DNA of 64,000 nucleotides from Acetobacter estunensis (GCF_019083805.1 NZ_JAHRDV010000001.1:1-64000), one strand, 5' to 3'. Counted from the first letter of the stretch, positions 43,257-52,256 are shown. Notes: generated by a model from the sequence alone, not told the origin. Program-made: numbers and translations.

Positions 43257-43846
43257 GCCTGCCATCATTCTCAGCGGACGCTTTTCGTCGTGCGCTTCTG
43301 ACGCTGTTGCCGAGAGGGCGGGTATGGTCCCGCGAGCCGGACGGGATACCGTCCCAGATCGCCTCGGTCTGGGCGCCCACCTATGAGCGGCAGAGCGATC
43401 GCGCAGCCAATCTTCTCGTCGATGCCTTCCCGGCCACCACGACGGAACTGCTGACCGAATGGCAGGAAACTCTGGGGCTTCCGGATCCCTGTGCGGGTGA
43501 CAACCCCACGCTGGCCCAGCAGCGCCTGCAGATCGTGTCACGTCTGACGAATACGGGAGGCTGCTCGATCCCCTACTTTGTCGCATTTGCGGCGTCGCTG
43601 GGATACGCGATCACCATTACGGAGTTCACGCCGTCTCGCTTCGGGAACAAGTTCGGCATGACCTTTGGAGGTGATGACCTAGCCTACACCTGGCAGGTCA
43701 ATGTTCCGAACTTTTCAATCACACGCCTGACGTTTGGCGACCAGTTCGGAAAGCCATTCGCCTCGTGGGGTGACACGGTCCTCCAATGCGAACTCACGCG
43801 CGTCAAGCCCGCGCATACCGTCCTTCTTTTCAATTACGAGAGCTGA
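43253..43846 (+). CDS. Baseplate protein, Mu gp48-like (DUF2313/YmfQ)
   Basis: The product has 197 residues. RALLTLLPRGRVWSREPDGI followed by LLTEWQETLGLPDPC and RLQIVSRLTNTGG fits the DUF2313 family that closes the baseplate wedge and carries fibres. Last gene before the fibre genes. Confidence 0.88.
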   Translation: MSLPSFSADAFRRALLTLLPRGRVWSREPDGIPSQIASVWAPTYERQSDRAANLLVDAFPATTTELLTEWQETLGLPDPCAGDNPTLAQQRLQIVSRLTNTGGCSIPYFVAFAASLGYAITITEFTPSRFGNKFGMTFGGDDLAYTWQVNVPNFSITRLTFGDQFGKPFASWGDTVLQCELTRVKPAHTVLLFNYES

Positions 43847-43849
43847 CCC

Positions 43850-44746
43850 ATGGATCTTTTGATAGCATCCAATTCAGTTGCCATTGCAGACCGCGATACC
43901 GCGCCTGCGTCGGGGACGGCGCAATGGGCGACCGATGGCAATGCTGCTGCCGGCGTCGGTGCCACCACTTTCCCTGCGTACCACTACAACATGGTCATGG
44001 GAGAATTGTATAATCTGGTTGAAAAATCCGGCATTACGCCGTCAGCAGGCGACTGGACACAGGTTGCTCAGGCCGTACAGTCCTTGGTGAAAGCTGCACC
44101 GGGACGGCTGCTGAATGTCCAGACTTTCACCTCATCGGGCACGTACACGCCGACCGCTGGCACCAATACCATCATCGTTGAAGTCCAGGGCGGCGGTGGT
44201 TCGGGTTATGGTTGCACCGGGCAGGCCGGGACAGGAACATGCTCGGTTGGATCAGGCGGAAACGCAGGAAGCTATCTGAAGGGCAAGATTACATCCCCCG
44301 TTTCCTGCGAGGTAACGATCGGAGCCCAAACCGGGAATGGCTATAACGGGACAAGTATAGTCGGTAATTCTTCGTCGTTCGGTTCCTATATTACCTGTCC
44401 AGGCGGTGCGGCGGGAACCGGCTTAAATCAGGTGAGCGCCCCGTCTGCCACGGGAGGTCACTCCTATCTGGCACCAACATATTCTGCATCGGTCGTGCCG
44501 CTCGAAATTATCAGGGATTTCACCGGAGGTGAGGGTGTCGCGTTGTCACAGACAATTGGCTTTGGGGCGAACGGCGGTAACTCACGGTTTGGCGCGGGCG
44601 GTGGAAACGGCGCGCCAAACGTGAATGGTGATGATGGCACCGGATACGGATCCGGCGGCAGCGGCACCTATTCACCCGAAGGTGGCGAAGCCTTGACCGG
44701 TGGAAAAGGGGCGCCTGGCCTCGTCATTGTTTACGAATACTCGTGA
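43850..44746 (+). CDS. Tail fibre protein with glycine-rich C-terminal domain
   Basis: The product has 298 residues. The N-terminal 90 residues form a baseplate-anchoring part (FPAYHYNMVMGELYNLVEKS). The remainder is Gly-rich: VQGGGGSGYGCTGQAGTGTC, later GANGGNSRFGAGGGNGAPNV and a closing GGKGAPGLVIVYEY strand. This matches polyglycine-sandwich receptor-binding domains (as in T4-like gp38 and many fibres). It is likely one determinant of host range. Confidence 0.75.
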   Translation: MDLLIASNSVAIADRDTAPASGTAQWATDGNAAAGVGATTFPAYHYNMVMGELYNLVEKSGITPSAGDWTQVAQAVQSLVKAAPGRLLNVQTFTSSGTYTPTAGTNTIIVEVQGGGGSGYGCTGQAGTGTCSVGSGGNAGSYLKGKITSPVSCEVTIGAQTGNGYNGTSIVGNSSSFGSYITCPGGAAGTGLNQVSAPSATGGHSYLAPTYSASVVPLEIIRDFTGGEGVALSQTIGFGANGGNSRFGAGGGNGAPNVNGDDGTGYGSGGSGTYSPEGGEALTGGKGAPGLVIVYEYS

Positions 44747-44753
44747 GGACGTC

Positions 44754-44951
44754 ATGACCGCATCCATTTCCACATACGCTGTCTATCGAACTGTGGCGGC
44801 AGATTCCGAAGCGGTTGGGTCTGTTGTGAATCGCATCAACTGGGATGGATCATCGCCCTACTCTCCGGGAGATGGTCTTGCCCTCATTGCCGATCCAGAC
44901 GGAAAATATCCGATAGGGAGTATCTATTCTCCGCCTGCTGCGAGCAGCTGA
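44754..44951 (+). CDS. Small fibre-associated hypothetical protein
   Basis: The product has 65 residues (TASISTYAVYRTVAADSEAV ... PAASS). It follows the fibre gene after 7 bases and precedes a terminator, so it is probably made together with the fibre, possibly as an assembly factor. Not recognised. Confidence 0.5.
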   Translation: MTASISTYAVYRTVAADSEAVGSVVNRINWDGSSPYSPGDGLALIADPDGKYPIGSIYSPPAASS

Positions 44952-44980
44952 TCTTCCGTTCTTCAGCACCACCTTCCCTG

Positions 44981-45002
44981 CCCCGCCGCGTGCGGGGTTT
45001 TT
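44981..45002 (+). terminator. Rho-independent terminator after the first fibre operon
   Basis: The stem CCCCGC/GCGGGG has a five-base loop and five T, 30 bases beyond the stop of the small fibre-associated gene. Confidence 0.75.
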
Positions 45003-45019
45003 CGTATCTGGAACACTGA

Positions 45020-45289
45020 ATGCCTGAGACCAACACAGTCGTCACCCGGCCCGAATTCGATGCGCTGCGTGGCGACGTCAAGCGCGTTGAGGCCGATGTG
45101 GTGGAAATCCGAACATTGCAGAGCGTCCAGCAGACCTCCCTCACTGGAATTGAGAAAACGCAGGACGCTATCCTCAACAAGCTGAATGCGCTGGGCAGTC
45201 GTCGCGAGATGATCATTGCCGGCGCATCGGGTCTTGGCGGCGGGATCGCCGCCGGCGTCGTGTACGTATTGCACTGGATGATGCCATGA
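45020..45289 (+). CDS. XhlA-like holin-associated membrane protein
   Basis: The product has 89 residues. An N-terminal coiled coil (FDALRGDVKRVEADVVEIRT) is followed by a single C-terminal membrane segment (MIIAGASGLGGGIAAGVVYV). This is the layout of haemolysin XhlA-type proteins that support phage lysis. It overlaps the endolysin gene by four bases, which backs a lysis role. Confidence 0.65.
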   Translation: MPETNTVVTRPEFDALRGDVKRVEADVVEIRTLQSVQQTSLTGIEKTQDAILNKLNALGSRREMIIAGASGLGGGIAAGVVYVLHWMMP

Positions 45290-45918
45290 CCGCCGCAAAC
45301 TGGAACGCTTGCGCCGCATTCACCGTGAATGAGGAACGCGGATATCAGGCCAACCCAAACGATCCCGGCAACTGGGCCAATGGCCAGTTGATCGGCACCA
45401 ATATGGGAATCACCCCCTGGATGCTGGCACGCTGGCTGGGTCGCGACGTGACCGTCGATGACATGCTCCATCTGGCACGCCAGACAACTTTTGCCATCTA
45501 CCGCGCCAAATACTGGGACGTTGTGGGAGGTGACGGCCTGAACCCGGGCCTTGATCTGATGGGGTTTGATCATGGAATACTGGTCGGTGCCGAGCGCTCT
45601 CGCGAAACGCTTGCTTCTGCTCAGGCAGTTGGCGTGGGCCTTAAAGCGACGCGACTTACAAAAGCGCGTGCGGAAATCCTCCAGGGGATACTCGGCGTCA
45701 GGGTCGACGGAATCATCGGCCCCCTCACGAAAGCCGTCCTGAACGTCAGCCTCGTGGGGCAGGCTTCTGCCGCCATTCTCTATGTGGCGGATCTGCAGGA
45801 AGTCTATTACCGAAGCTGCGGCGCCTTCCCCACATTCGGAATAGGCTGGCTCAACAGGCTGGATCGTCGGACGAAGACCGCGATTGGCATGATGGAGGCG
45901 GCTCATGTCTCTTCCTGA
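45286..45918 (+). CDS. Endolysin, GH108 N-acetylmuramidase-like
   Basis: The product has 210 residues. FTVNEERGYQANPNDPGNWA is the GH108 catalytic signature with Glu at 16 or 17. GITPWMLARWLGRDVT and KYWDVVGGDGLNPGLDLMGF follow as in this family, and a peptidoglycan-binding-like segment (ILGVRVDGIIGPLTKAV) is included. No signal peptide, so export needs a holin. It overlaps both neighbours. Confidence 0.88.
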   Translation: MTAANWNACAAFTVNEERGYQANPNDPGNWANGQLIGTNMGITPWMLARWLGRDVTVDDMLHLARQTTFAIYRAKYWDVVGGDGLNPGLDLMGFDHGILVGAERSRETLASAQAVGVGLKATRLTKARAEILQGILGVRVDGIIGPLTKAVLNVSLVGQASAAILYVADLQEVYYRSCGAFPTFGIGWLNRLDRRTKTAIGMMEAAHVSS

Positions 45919-46528
45919 CGGCCTGTCGCCGTGGCCTGGGCGAATGGTCACCATTGATCCGCTGGAAGCATCCAGGCGTCCTCCCCGCATAGGAGAGCGC
46001 GGCCTGTGGATTGGGCCGCTGATCGACCATGAACCGGATGGACCGGTCTGGCCGGAGAAAAGCTCAGCGGCTCAGCTGGACTACACTCTGAACCTTCGTC
46101 TTTGGTTATTGGGAACAGGCGATCAGCTGAAATCCGCAGTTGCTTCTTTCCCGGACGCTCAGGGGTATTCGTATGACCTCACCTCTCTCTGGGCCAAAGT
46201 CTATCAGGGGACGCAGGTCGTCCTGATGCTGGCATCAGGGAGTCCGGGCTACCGGCAACGTGTTCTGGTCACTGTGACGACGCTCCAAGGCCGCACAGAG
46301 AGTTTTGTGGTGTGGATCCGCATCGGCGACGCGGGTGCCGCCACGGATCCGCCGACCAACGCCATTCCTTCTGACTGGACCCTCAATAACGGGGTCTTCC
46401 AGGTGGGCGCCACCAGTCTTCCCTACGGCACGGGCAGCAACGGCGGCATCGCCTACACCACCAATCCCGATAATCCGCCCGCCGGCTCAAAGAGCAACGG
46501 TGGGATCCTTATTTCAGCGAGCGCGTAA
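45905..46528 (+). CDS. Hypothetical protein upstream of the GH30 fibre, possibly fibre-associated
   Basis: The product has 207 residues. It begins with an extended region and then beta strands (QVVLMLASGSPGYRQRVLVT, TTLQGRTESFVVWIRIGDAG), which suggest an Ig-like or fibre accessory fold. The end is Gly/Ser/Asn-rich. It overlaps the endolysin by 14 bases, and its last base is the first base of the giant fibre gene (46528), so it is likely a partner in fibre attachment or assembly. Confidence 0.5.
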   Translation: MSLPDGLSPWPGRMVTIDPLEASRRPPRIGERGLWIGPLIDHEPDGPVWPEKSSAAQLDYTLNLRLWLLGTGDQLKSAVASFPDAQGYSYDLTSLWAKVYQGTQVVLMLASGSPGYRQRVLVTVTTLQGRTESFVVWIRIGDAGAATDPPTNAIPSDWTLNNGVFQVGATSLPYGTGSNGGIAYTTNPDNPPAGSKSNGGILISASA

Positions 46529-49500
46529 TGTCTGGAACCACATCTTCGACGAACAAGATGCGTACCTGCACGCCTTCTTTCGAAAGCGTGGACGCCGCTA
46601 CCGGCACGATCGACCAGCTGTCCATTCTGGGCGCCGACGGCAAAGAACTCGACGTTCTGCAGGGACTGCAGGACGCGTCTAAATCCGGCGCATGGAACCC
46701 GCGCGGTGCATGGGCCGCGAACACGGCCTACGCTGTCGGCGACTACGTGACCTATGAGGGCACCGGGTATGTCGTGGCCACGGCGTTTATGTCCGGTGCT
46801 ACGTTCGACGCGACCAATCTGACGCTGGCTCTGCCCGCAGCCGATCCCGGAACTCCGGGAAAGGATGGCCTATCTGTTGGCGCGATTTCTGTGACTCAGG
46901 GTGCTGTTGTCGCTGGCCAGCCTAGCACTGTGACGGCTACCCCGTCCTTGTCTGACGGGACCGCGCTGGCCCCATTCACGTTTCAGGCTCCCCCGGGCGC
47001 GGTTGGAGCGGGTGGCTCAGGCGGATCGTCGGAAATTACGCACGGCATGGTTATTCAGCCGACACTCACAACAACGGATTTGGGGCTGACGGCACCGATT
47101 GCGGAACAGGAAATCGGTGCGTTTTCTGTCCCCGAGAACAATGGCGGCTCGAATCAAATCGTTGTTGACCCCCGCACATTACTTCAGGAGTGGATCGGCG
47201 TTGGCTGCGCTATCACGGACAGTGTGGCCTATAATCTGCTCACGTATTTTCCCAACAAGTCCGACCGCCTCGCGCTCTATGACAAAATTTGGGGCGCTGG
47301 CGGACAGAATACGATGCGGACGGAGATTGGTCCGTGCGATTACCGCGCTGTTGATTGGCCTCCCTATATCGCAGACGACGTAACCGACGACTGGACATGC
47401 AGCACGTTTGCTCTCGGTCGTGATGAACTGTTTAAATTGAAAGTAATTCGTGAGGTTTTTGAAGTAAATCCGAACGTAAAAGTCATCGGCTCCGCATGGA
47501 CTCCGCCTTTGATGTTTAAGACGTCCTACTCCGGAAAAGGGCCGTCATGGGACGCCGGTTCTCTGATTGGGACCTCTCAGGTTTACGCGGCCTACGCCCT
47601 CTATATCTCCAAATTCTGCCTTGCCTATCAGGCGCACGGTGTCCCGATCTGGGCCGTCACAATGGGCAACGAGAATAATTTTGGCAGCGGTAGTTGGCCG
47701 TCCACTTACCTGTCTGCTGCAAATCTTGCTGCGTTTGCTCCCATCCTTGGCGCTCAGCTTCTCGCATCCGGTCTCGATACGCGTGTTATGGGAGGAGACG
47801 TTTCGTGGGGCTATGCACTGGATGGCTCCAAACAGAACCGGTTCACACAGACGCTGCTGAACAGCGCTGCGTGGGTGCAGGACTACGCATTTCACAACTA
47901 TGAGGGGAGCGTTTCTGAGCAGATCGGCCTACTGGCCGGATATACGGACAAACCAGTCCGCGCCCATATGACGGAATACTGCGCGGACAAACGCTACACG
48001 GCTGTGCTGCGCGCGCAGATGATGATCCCTGAGATGTTCATCGGCAACGCATGGGCTTGGGGTTGCAGCATCACGCTGTGGAACATGCTGCTTGATGATA
48101 TCGGCGGCCCGTGGCAGGCGAGCCTGACGAAGGGGAACACATTTGACGGTGTGCTGAACTTCAACCGGTCCACATTGGCCGTCACCGAAACTCCGGAATA
48201 CTATTACCTCACGCACATCGCGGAGAAATTTCCGCCGGGGACACGGATCATCAAATCAACCTGCCCCGGCTACGGCATCAATTACGCGGGAATCCAGAAT
48301 ATCTGCGGGATGCGCCCTGATGGGTCGATTGTTGTTGCCCTATTCAATAATCAGACGGTGTCGGATACAGCTGTAGTGCGTGACGGTATTACCGGGACGG
48401 CCCGTCAGGTATCGCTCGCGCCCTACGAGTTCGGAACGCTGGAGTGGTCTGCGGCTGACATCGTGACGACGCCGGGCACATTCACGACGCCGAGCACGCT
48501 GACCAATCTGGCTGCTGTCTCAACGAACGGAAATCCTGTTTTCTCATGGGTGCTCCCCTCGACCGCGACCAGCGATATTGCTGGCATCCGCGTCACGGGC
48601 GGCACATCAGCGTCAGATACGTCGTTCTCTGCCGTGATCCCCGGAAATGCGACCAGCTACATCCCCGAGGGTTTCAGTGTCGGAGAGACGGTGTATCTCA
48701 CGTTCACGCCGTTCAGTGTCGGTGGTGATGGACCGACCTCTGCGCAGGTCTCCGTTGTTGTCACCGAGCCTGCTGCCGACGCCCCCACAGTCTCGGCGGT
48801 CGCAACAGTCGGTGGCGCGTCGATCACGGTGACGCCGTCGAGCGCTGGAACAGCCGCTGCGTCGTTCGACGTTTACGCCGGAGCAACAGCGGCTACGATG
48901 ACAAAAATCGGCGACGTGGCTGCGAACGGGACATCCGCTGTGACCTACGCTGCAACGGGGCTGACTGCTGGCACGCTCTATTATATCGCCGCCACCCCCA
49001 TCGATGCGGACGGCACATCGGGGGCGCAGTCTGATCCGGTCACAGTGACGCCACTCTCCAGCACAGTCCCAGATGCCCCGTCGATCTCACTCACGCCGGG
49101 AGACGCGCAGGTAACGATTGATATCACGCCGCCAGCAAATAATGGCGGTCAGACGGTCACGTCCTATACGATCTATTCCGGCACAAGCGCATCGGCGTTG
49201 TCGAAAGTTGGCACTGTGGCGGCCAACGGTTCATCAGCGGTGTCCTATGTGCAGTCGCCGGAGCCGAATGGAACGCTGGTCTATTTCGCGGCAACGGCAA
49301 CGAACAGCGTTGGTGAGGGCGCGCAGTGTTCCCCTGCGAGCACCACACCAGCCGCGTCCGCTACAGTGTCGTCCGCACCGACGTTCACGCTGACGGCGGG
49401 CGACGGACAGATCACTGTCTCTGTCGTGGCTCCCTCCAATAACGGCGGGGCCACGATCACGGGATACCCGATTGTAGTCAACGATGCGTCCAGCCCCGTG

Positions 49501-50337
49501 ACGACACTGACGGCACCGGGGAACTATGTGATCACCGGATTGACCAACGGAACGGCCACGACTGTCAAAGTCGGCGCGACCAACAGTGTCGGCACCACCT
49601 ATGCGACAGACGCGAGCGCCACACCAGAGGCAGCGTCCACTCTGCACGAAATGGAAATCGAAGGCGGCTCCGGGTCGGCGTGGACAAATGCCCCAGCACC
49701 GTTGGGGATCACCAACGCTGTTGAGATTCGTGTTGATATGGATGTTCCGACGCTGACCTACACAGACTCCTCTACGTCGAACAACGTGATCCTGTTCGGC
49801 TGCAATTCGGGCGGCAATTCGAACGGCGCTAATTCCATGACCACCAAAGCGGGCGCATCACTGGTTTGGGGGCAAGGCGGCGCATTCGGGTTTGCGTGGG
49901 GAAATGGTGCGGCACAATCGTGCTGGATGGCGGCGAAAAGCTTGTCGGATACCGCGATTATCGGCGGACGGTTTGTTGGCGGGGGGCTGCTGAACCTCTC
50001 AGGTGCAGCGATCACTACGACAGGCGGTCTATCCTGCGCGACGGGCGGTGCCAGTTTCTTCTACAACAACGGGACAACTGACGTTCTGATCAATTTCGTC
50101 TCGACGACGATAACCACAATCTCCGACGTGGCGGCGTCCAATGCCATCGCCGCCGGGACGAACGGCAGCGCCAATACTGGGGCAAAAATGCGGTCTGGGA
50201 AGCTCTTCGACGGCACAGGCAAGGAACTCTGCGGTGTCGATTTCACGACCGCTACGTCCGCTGGGCAGACCACGTTTGCAGACGAGGTGTTGTCTGGCAC
50301 GACTTGGACGATTGCCTCTCCGAACGTGATCATTTGA
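46528..50337 (+). CDS. Giant tail fibre with GH30-like glycosidase domain and FN3 repeats
   Basis: The product has 1269 residues. Order: N-terminal attachment part with a carbohydrate-binding-like strip (GAWAANTAYAVGDYVTYEGT, about 55-75); a GH30-like beta/alpha barrel (about 205-640); fibronectin type III-like repeats (about 645-1035); a C-terminal domain (about 1040-1269). GH30 landmarks: GVGCAITDSVAYNLL, IGPCDYRAVDWPPY, IGSAWTPPLMFKT, acid/base Glu382 in VTMGNENNFG and nucleophile Glu483 in AHMTEYCADKR. GH30 enzymes cleave beta-linked glycans. As a virion protein it probably digests host exopolysaccharide. The C-terminal domain is shared with the CotH-like protein at 56856-59552. Confidence 0.8.
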   Translation: MSGTTSSTNKMRTCTPSFESVDAATGTIDQLSILGADGKELDVLQGLQDASKSGAWNPRGAWAANTAYAVGDYVTYEGTGYVVATAFMSGATFDATNLTLALPAADPGTPGKDGLSVGAISVTQGAVVAGQPSTVTATPSLSDGTALAPFTFQAPPGAVGAGGSGGSSEITHGMVIQPTLTTTDLGLTAPIAEQEIGAFSVPENNGGSNQIVVDPRTLLQEWIGVGCAITDSVAYNLLTYFPNKSDRLALYDKIWGAGGQNTMRTEIGPCDYRAVDWPPYIADDVTDDWTCSTFALGRDELFKLKVIREVFEVNPNVKVIGSAWTPPLMFKTSYSGKGPSWDAGSLIGTSQVYAAYALYISKFCLAYQAHGVPIWAVTMGNENNFGSGSWPSTYLSAANLAAFAPILGAQLLASGLDTRVMGGDVSWGYALDGSKQNRFTQTLLNSAAWVQDYAFHNYEGSVSEQIGLLAGYTDKPVRAHMTEYCADKRYTAVLRAQMMIPEMFIGNAWAWGCSITLWNMLLDDIGGPWQASLTKGNTFDGVLNFNRSTLAVTETPEYYYLTHIAEKFPPGTRIIKSTCPGYGINYAGIQNICGMRPDGSIVVALFNNQTVSDTAVVRDGITGTARQVSLAPYEFGTLEWSAADIVTTPGTFTTPSTLTNLAAVSTNGNPVFSWVLPSTATSDIAGIRVTGGTSASDTSFSAVIPGNATSYIPEGFSVGETVYLTFTPFSVGGDGPTSAQVSVVVTEPAADAPTVSAVATVGGASITVTPSSAGTAAASFDVYAGATAATMTKIGDVAANGTSAVTYAATGLTAGTLYYIAATPIDADGTSGAQSDPVTVTPLSSTVPDAPSISLTPGDAQVTIDITPPANNGGQTVTSYTIYSGTSASALSKVGTVAANGSSAVSYVQSPEPNGTLVYFAATATNSVGEGAQCSPASTTPAASATVSSAPTFTLTAGDGQITVSVVAPSNNGGATITGYPIVVNDASSPVTTLTAPGNYVITGLTNGTATTVKVGATNSVGTTYATDASATPEAASTLHEMEIEGGSGSAWTNAPAPLGITNAVEIRVDMDVPTLTYTDSSTSNNVILFGCNSGGNSNGANSMTTKAGASLVWGQGGAFGFAWGNGAAQSCWMAAKSLSDTAIIGGRFVGGGLLNLSGAAITTTGGLSCATGGASFFYNNGTTDVLINFVSTTITTISDVAASNAIAAGTNGSANTGAKMRSGKLFDGTGKELCGVDFTTATSAGQTTFADEVLSGTTWTIASPNVII

Positions 50338-50571
50338 TGGGACGGGCTTCGGCCCTCATCGCGCAGCGTCTTGGAGTTGACCGGAACAGTGATTGTTCCC
50401 GTCAAAAACAGATGCGCGACAGGACATAGTCCCTCTTGGCTAGGTGGCTGCTGCTGTCTTACGATTGGCTAAGAGCGCGCTATTCCTCAACCATGGGAAA
50501 TAATGCGTTCTTAGCCTTCATACGCTTGATGTTGTGAAGGGTCGTTCTAGTGTAATATGAGGTTGAAACTT
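50338..50571. other. Noncoding spacer after the GH30 fibre
   Basis: These 234 bases become AT-richer to the right. They mark a change from GC-rich structural genes to accessory DNA. No gene or strong terminator was found. Confidence 0.3.
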
Positions 50572-50820
50572 ATGACTAACATAACACCTGCAATATTCTC
50601 CATAAAGAGCATTCACGAAAAAAAAGGAGACGGAAATACATGCTCGAGGTGCTTTTCTGTTAAAGTGACCTTTACCGTGCATAAAGATTATAATTTTGAC
50701 TTGGATTTAAATGTTACTGCCGATAATTACGCTTGCGTTCCTAGTGCTGTTAAGCTTGAACTAAAAAAGATCAGTAAATCCATTCAAGAAGGCACTATGT
50801 ATTTGAGCGATTCACTATAA
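50572..50820 (+). CDS. Hypothetical AT-rich accessory protein
   Basis: The product has 82 residues from ATG 50572. Two cysteines lie in a CSRC motif (DGNTCSRCFSVKVTFTVHKD), followed by a strand-rich domain and a charged helical end. GC content is far below the phage average, a sign of recent acquisition. Not recognised. Confidence 0.5.
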   Translation: MTNITPAIFSIKSIHEKKGDGNTCSRCFSVKVTFTVHKDYNFDLDLNVTADNYACVPSAVKLELKKISKSIQEGTMYLSDSL

Positions 50821-50895
50821 GAATACGGTAAATTTCATACGTGTTATAGCAGCATAAATAAAAGTTTTTTGGCTATAATTTTTCGTTCTCTATCT

Positions 50896-51004
50896 GGGGC
50901 AATTGGATGGAATGCTTCCGCCTAACCGCTCCCACCCAATAGACTGCTCCTACACCGGGACGGCCTTAACCTCTGGGCACCGAGGCACTTCTACCAATTG
51001 CCCC
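50896..51004. ncRNA. Candidate 109-nt structured RNA closed by an 11-bp inverted repeat
   Basis: The ends GGGGCAATTGG (50896-50906) and CCAATTGCCCC (50994-51004) pair perfectly. Inside are a hairpin GGAA-TGC-TTCC (about 50909-50919), a helix CCGCTCCC with GGGACGG (one bulge), and CCTC...GAGG. The result is a multibranched fold on either strand. On the minus strand it overlaps the end of the 50991-51218 gene. It is not a tRNA: no T-loop or anticodon arm fits. The strand of transcription is unknown; an antisense RNA of the phage C4 kind is one idea to test. Confidence 0.4.
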
Positions 51005-51218
51005 GCTCCATATCCTCGCGGGCCTGCCATCCGCTCCGCCATGCATCGCGGACGTCTGGAGGCCAGCGAGGGCCTTCTTCGTCCGCTTTAAAATCCCATT
51101 CTTTCCAGCCCTCATCCCACGCCGCAGCAAGCTCGGGTTGAGTGGGACGTTGAGTGGCACGCTTTCGCGGGAATAGGGCGCGATGAAGACGGCCATAAAG
51201 TTTGCGAAGCCAAGACAT
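50991..51218 (-). CDS. Hypothetical small basic phage protein
   Basis: The product has 75 residues: an amphipathic basic start (MSWLRKLYGRLHRALFPRKR), then two W-rich helices with similar pattern (AAWDEGWKEWDF and DAWRSGWQARED). It points left, against its neighbours. Its 3' end overlaps the inverted-repeat structure. Not recognised. Confidence 0.5.
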   Translation of the reverse strand: MSWLRKLYGRLHRALFPRKRATQRPTQPELAAAWDEGWKEWDFKADEEGPRWPPDVRDAWRSGWQAREDMERGNW

Positions 51219-51298
51219 AGGCTGAGCTTACCAAATTGTCTCAAAAACTATGCATTTAATATTGAGACAACAAACAATAAACAAAACAGGAGCCAGAA

Positions 51299-51592
51299 AT
51301 GGACCCCTCAAACAGTGCGCCGCCAAGTGCACGGCAGGCGGTCGTGCAGACGACGAAAGCGGCTTCCCTTGGTGGAGCGCTCCTCGTCGGAATCACCCAA
51401 CTTCCTCCACCCTACGCAGGATGGCTCGGCTCTGCGCTGATTGGCGTCGGCATTGTCGGCATTGTCGCCACACAGATCCCCGCCCCTCCTCAGGGATCGA
51501 AGCTGTGGCCCCTGTATCGCGTGCTGAATTACCTCGGCGCCAACTGGGGGCAGGCAATCAATGCCGGCATGATGATGCGGCAGAAGAAGTAA
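51299..51592 (+). CDS. Putative holin or holin-like membrane protein
   Basis: The product has 97 residues. Two hydrophobic stretches (AASLGGALLVGITQLPPPYA, then LGSALIGVGIVGIVATQIPA) are followed by a basic tail ending MMMRQKK. Small size, two membrane segments and basic end fit a holin. It is separated from the endolysin by the fibre gene. A terminator follows. Confidence 0.5.
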   Translation: MDPSNSAPPSARQAVVQTTKAASLGGALLVGITQLPPPYAGWLGSALIGVGIVGIVATQIPAPPQGSKLWPLYRVLNYLGANWGQAINAGMMMRQKK

Positions 51593-51657
51593 CCGCTCGC
51601 GCCACTCCCCACGTCCTGCCGGATAGCCACCGGCCCCGTGAAGACACGTAATCTGAC

Positions 51658-51684
51658 AGCCGCCCCAACCGGGCGGCTTTTTTT
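51658..51684 (+). terminator. Rho-independent terminator after the holin-like gene
   Basis: A perfect 8-bp stem AGCCGCCC/GGGCGGCT with a five-base loop is followed by seven T. It separates the lysis region from the accessory operon. Confidence 0.85.
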
Positions 51685-51701
51685 ATGCCCGGAGCAATCC
51701 C

Positions 51702-52256
51702 ATGAAAAATCTCTCCCGCCGCAATTTCCTCCGCTCTTCCGCGCTCGGCGTCGGCGCGATCGGTCTGGCGGCCTGCACGTCCAGCACCACGAACGGCGTG
51801 ACCACGATCACGCTCAACGTCACGAAGGTGAAAGACTACGGACAGGCCGGGCTCAATGCCGCCGCGACGGTGGCCTCATTCCTCTCTGCCTATCCCGCGC
51901 TCTCGCTCTACATGGCCGCGATCACCGTGGCGGATACCGCCCTGTCCGGCGCCCTGACCGCGTTCTCCGATGCCGCCGGATCCACGCTGACGATCAGCTA
52001 CAACGACACGAACTGGAAGACCCGCGTGGACAGTATCCTCGCGGACATCGAACAGGTCGGGAACAGCATCGAGGCCGCGATCAGCGGGGCCGGCACGTCG
52101 CTCTCCGCGTCTGTTCTGGCCGATGCCAAAACCGCGTCCAGCGCGCTCGACACCATCATCTCCGTGTTCCGTGGGCTGCTCGGCGTGTCGTCGGCTGCGC
52201 GCGCGACGCCGAGCATGACCGAGGCGCAGGCGCTGGCCGTGCTGGGGGTCTCATGA
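51702..52256 (+). CDS. Phage-encoded lipoprotein with Tat-type signal
   Basis: The product has 184 residues. The N-terminus LSRRNFLRSSALGVGAIGLA carries a twin-arginine motif (SRRNFL) and then a lipobox LAAC, so it should be exported folded and lipid-anchored. The mature part is Ala/Ser/Thr-rich and helical (DSILADIEQVGNSIEAAISG). No family is recognised. It is the first gene of a right-end operon expressed separately from the lysis genes. An envelope role during lysogeny, such as blocking superinfection, is plausible but unproven. Confidence 0.6.
   Translation: MKNLSRRNFLRSSALGVGAIGLAACTSSTTNGVTTITLNVTKVKDYGQAGLNAAATVASFLSAYPALSLYMAAITVADTALSGALTAFSDAAGSTLTISYNDTNWKTRVDSILADIEQVGNSIEAAISGAGTSLSASVLADAKTASSALDTIISVFRGLLGVSSAARATPSMTEAQALAVLGVS

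Noticed and set aside
50896-51004. tRNA gene
   Set aside because: The closing stem is 11 bp, and no anticodon arm or T-loop GGTTCGAATCC-like segment can be placed.
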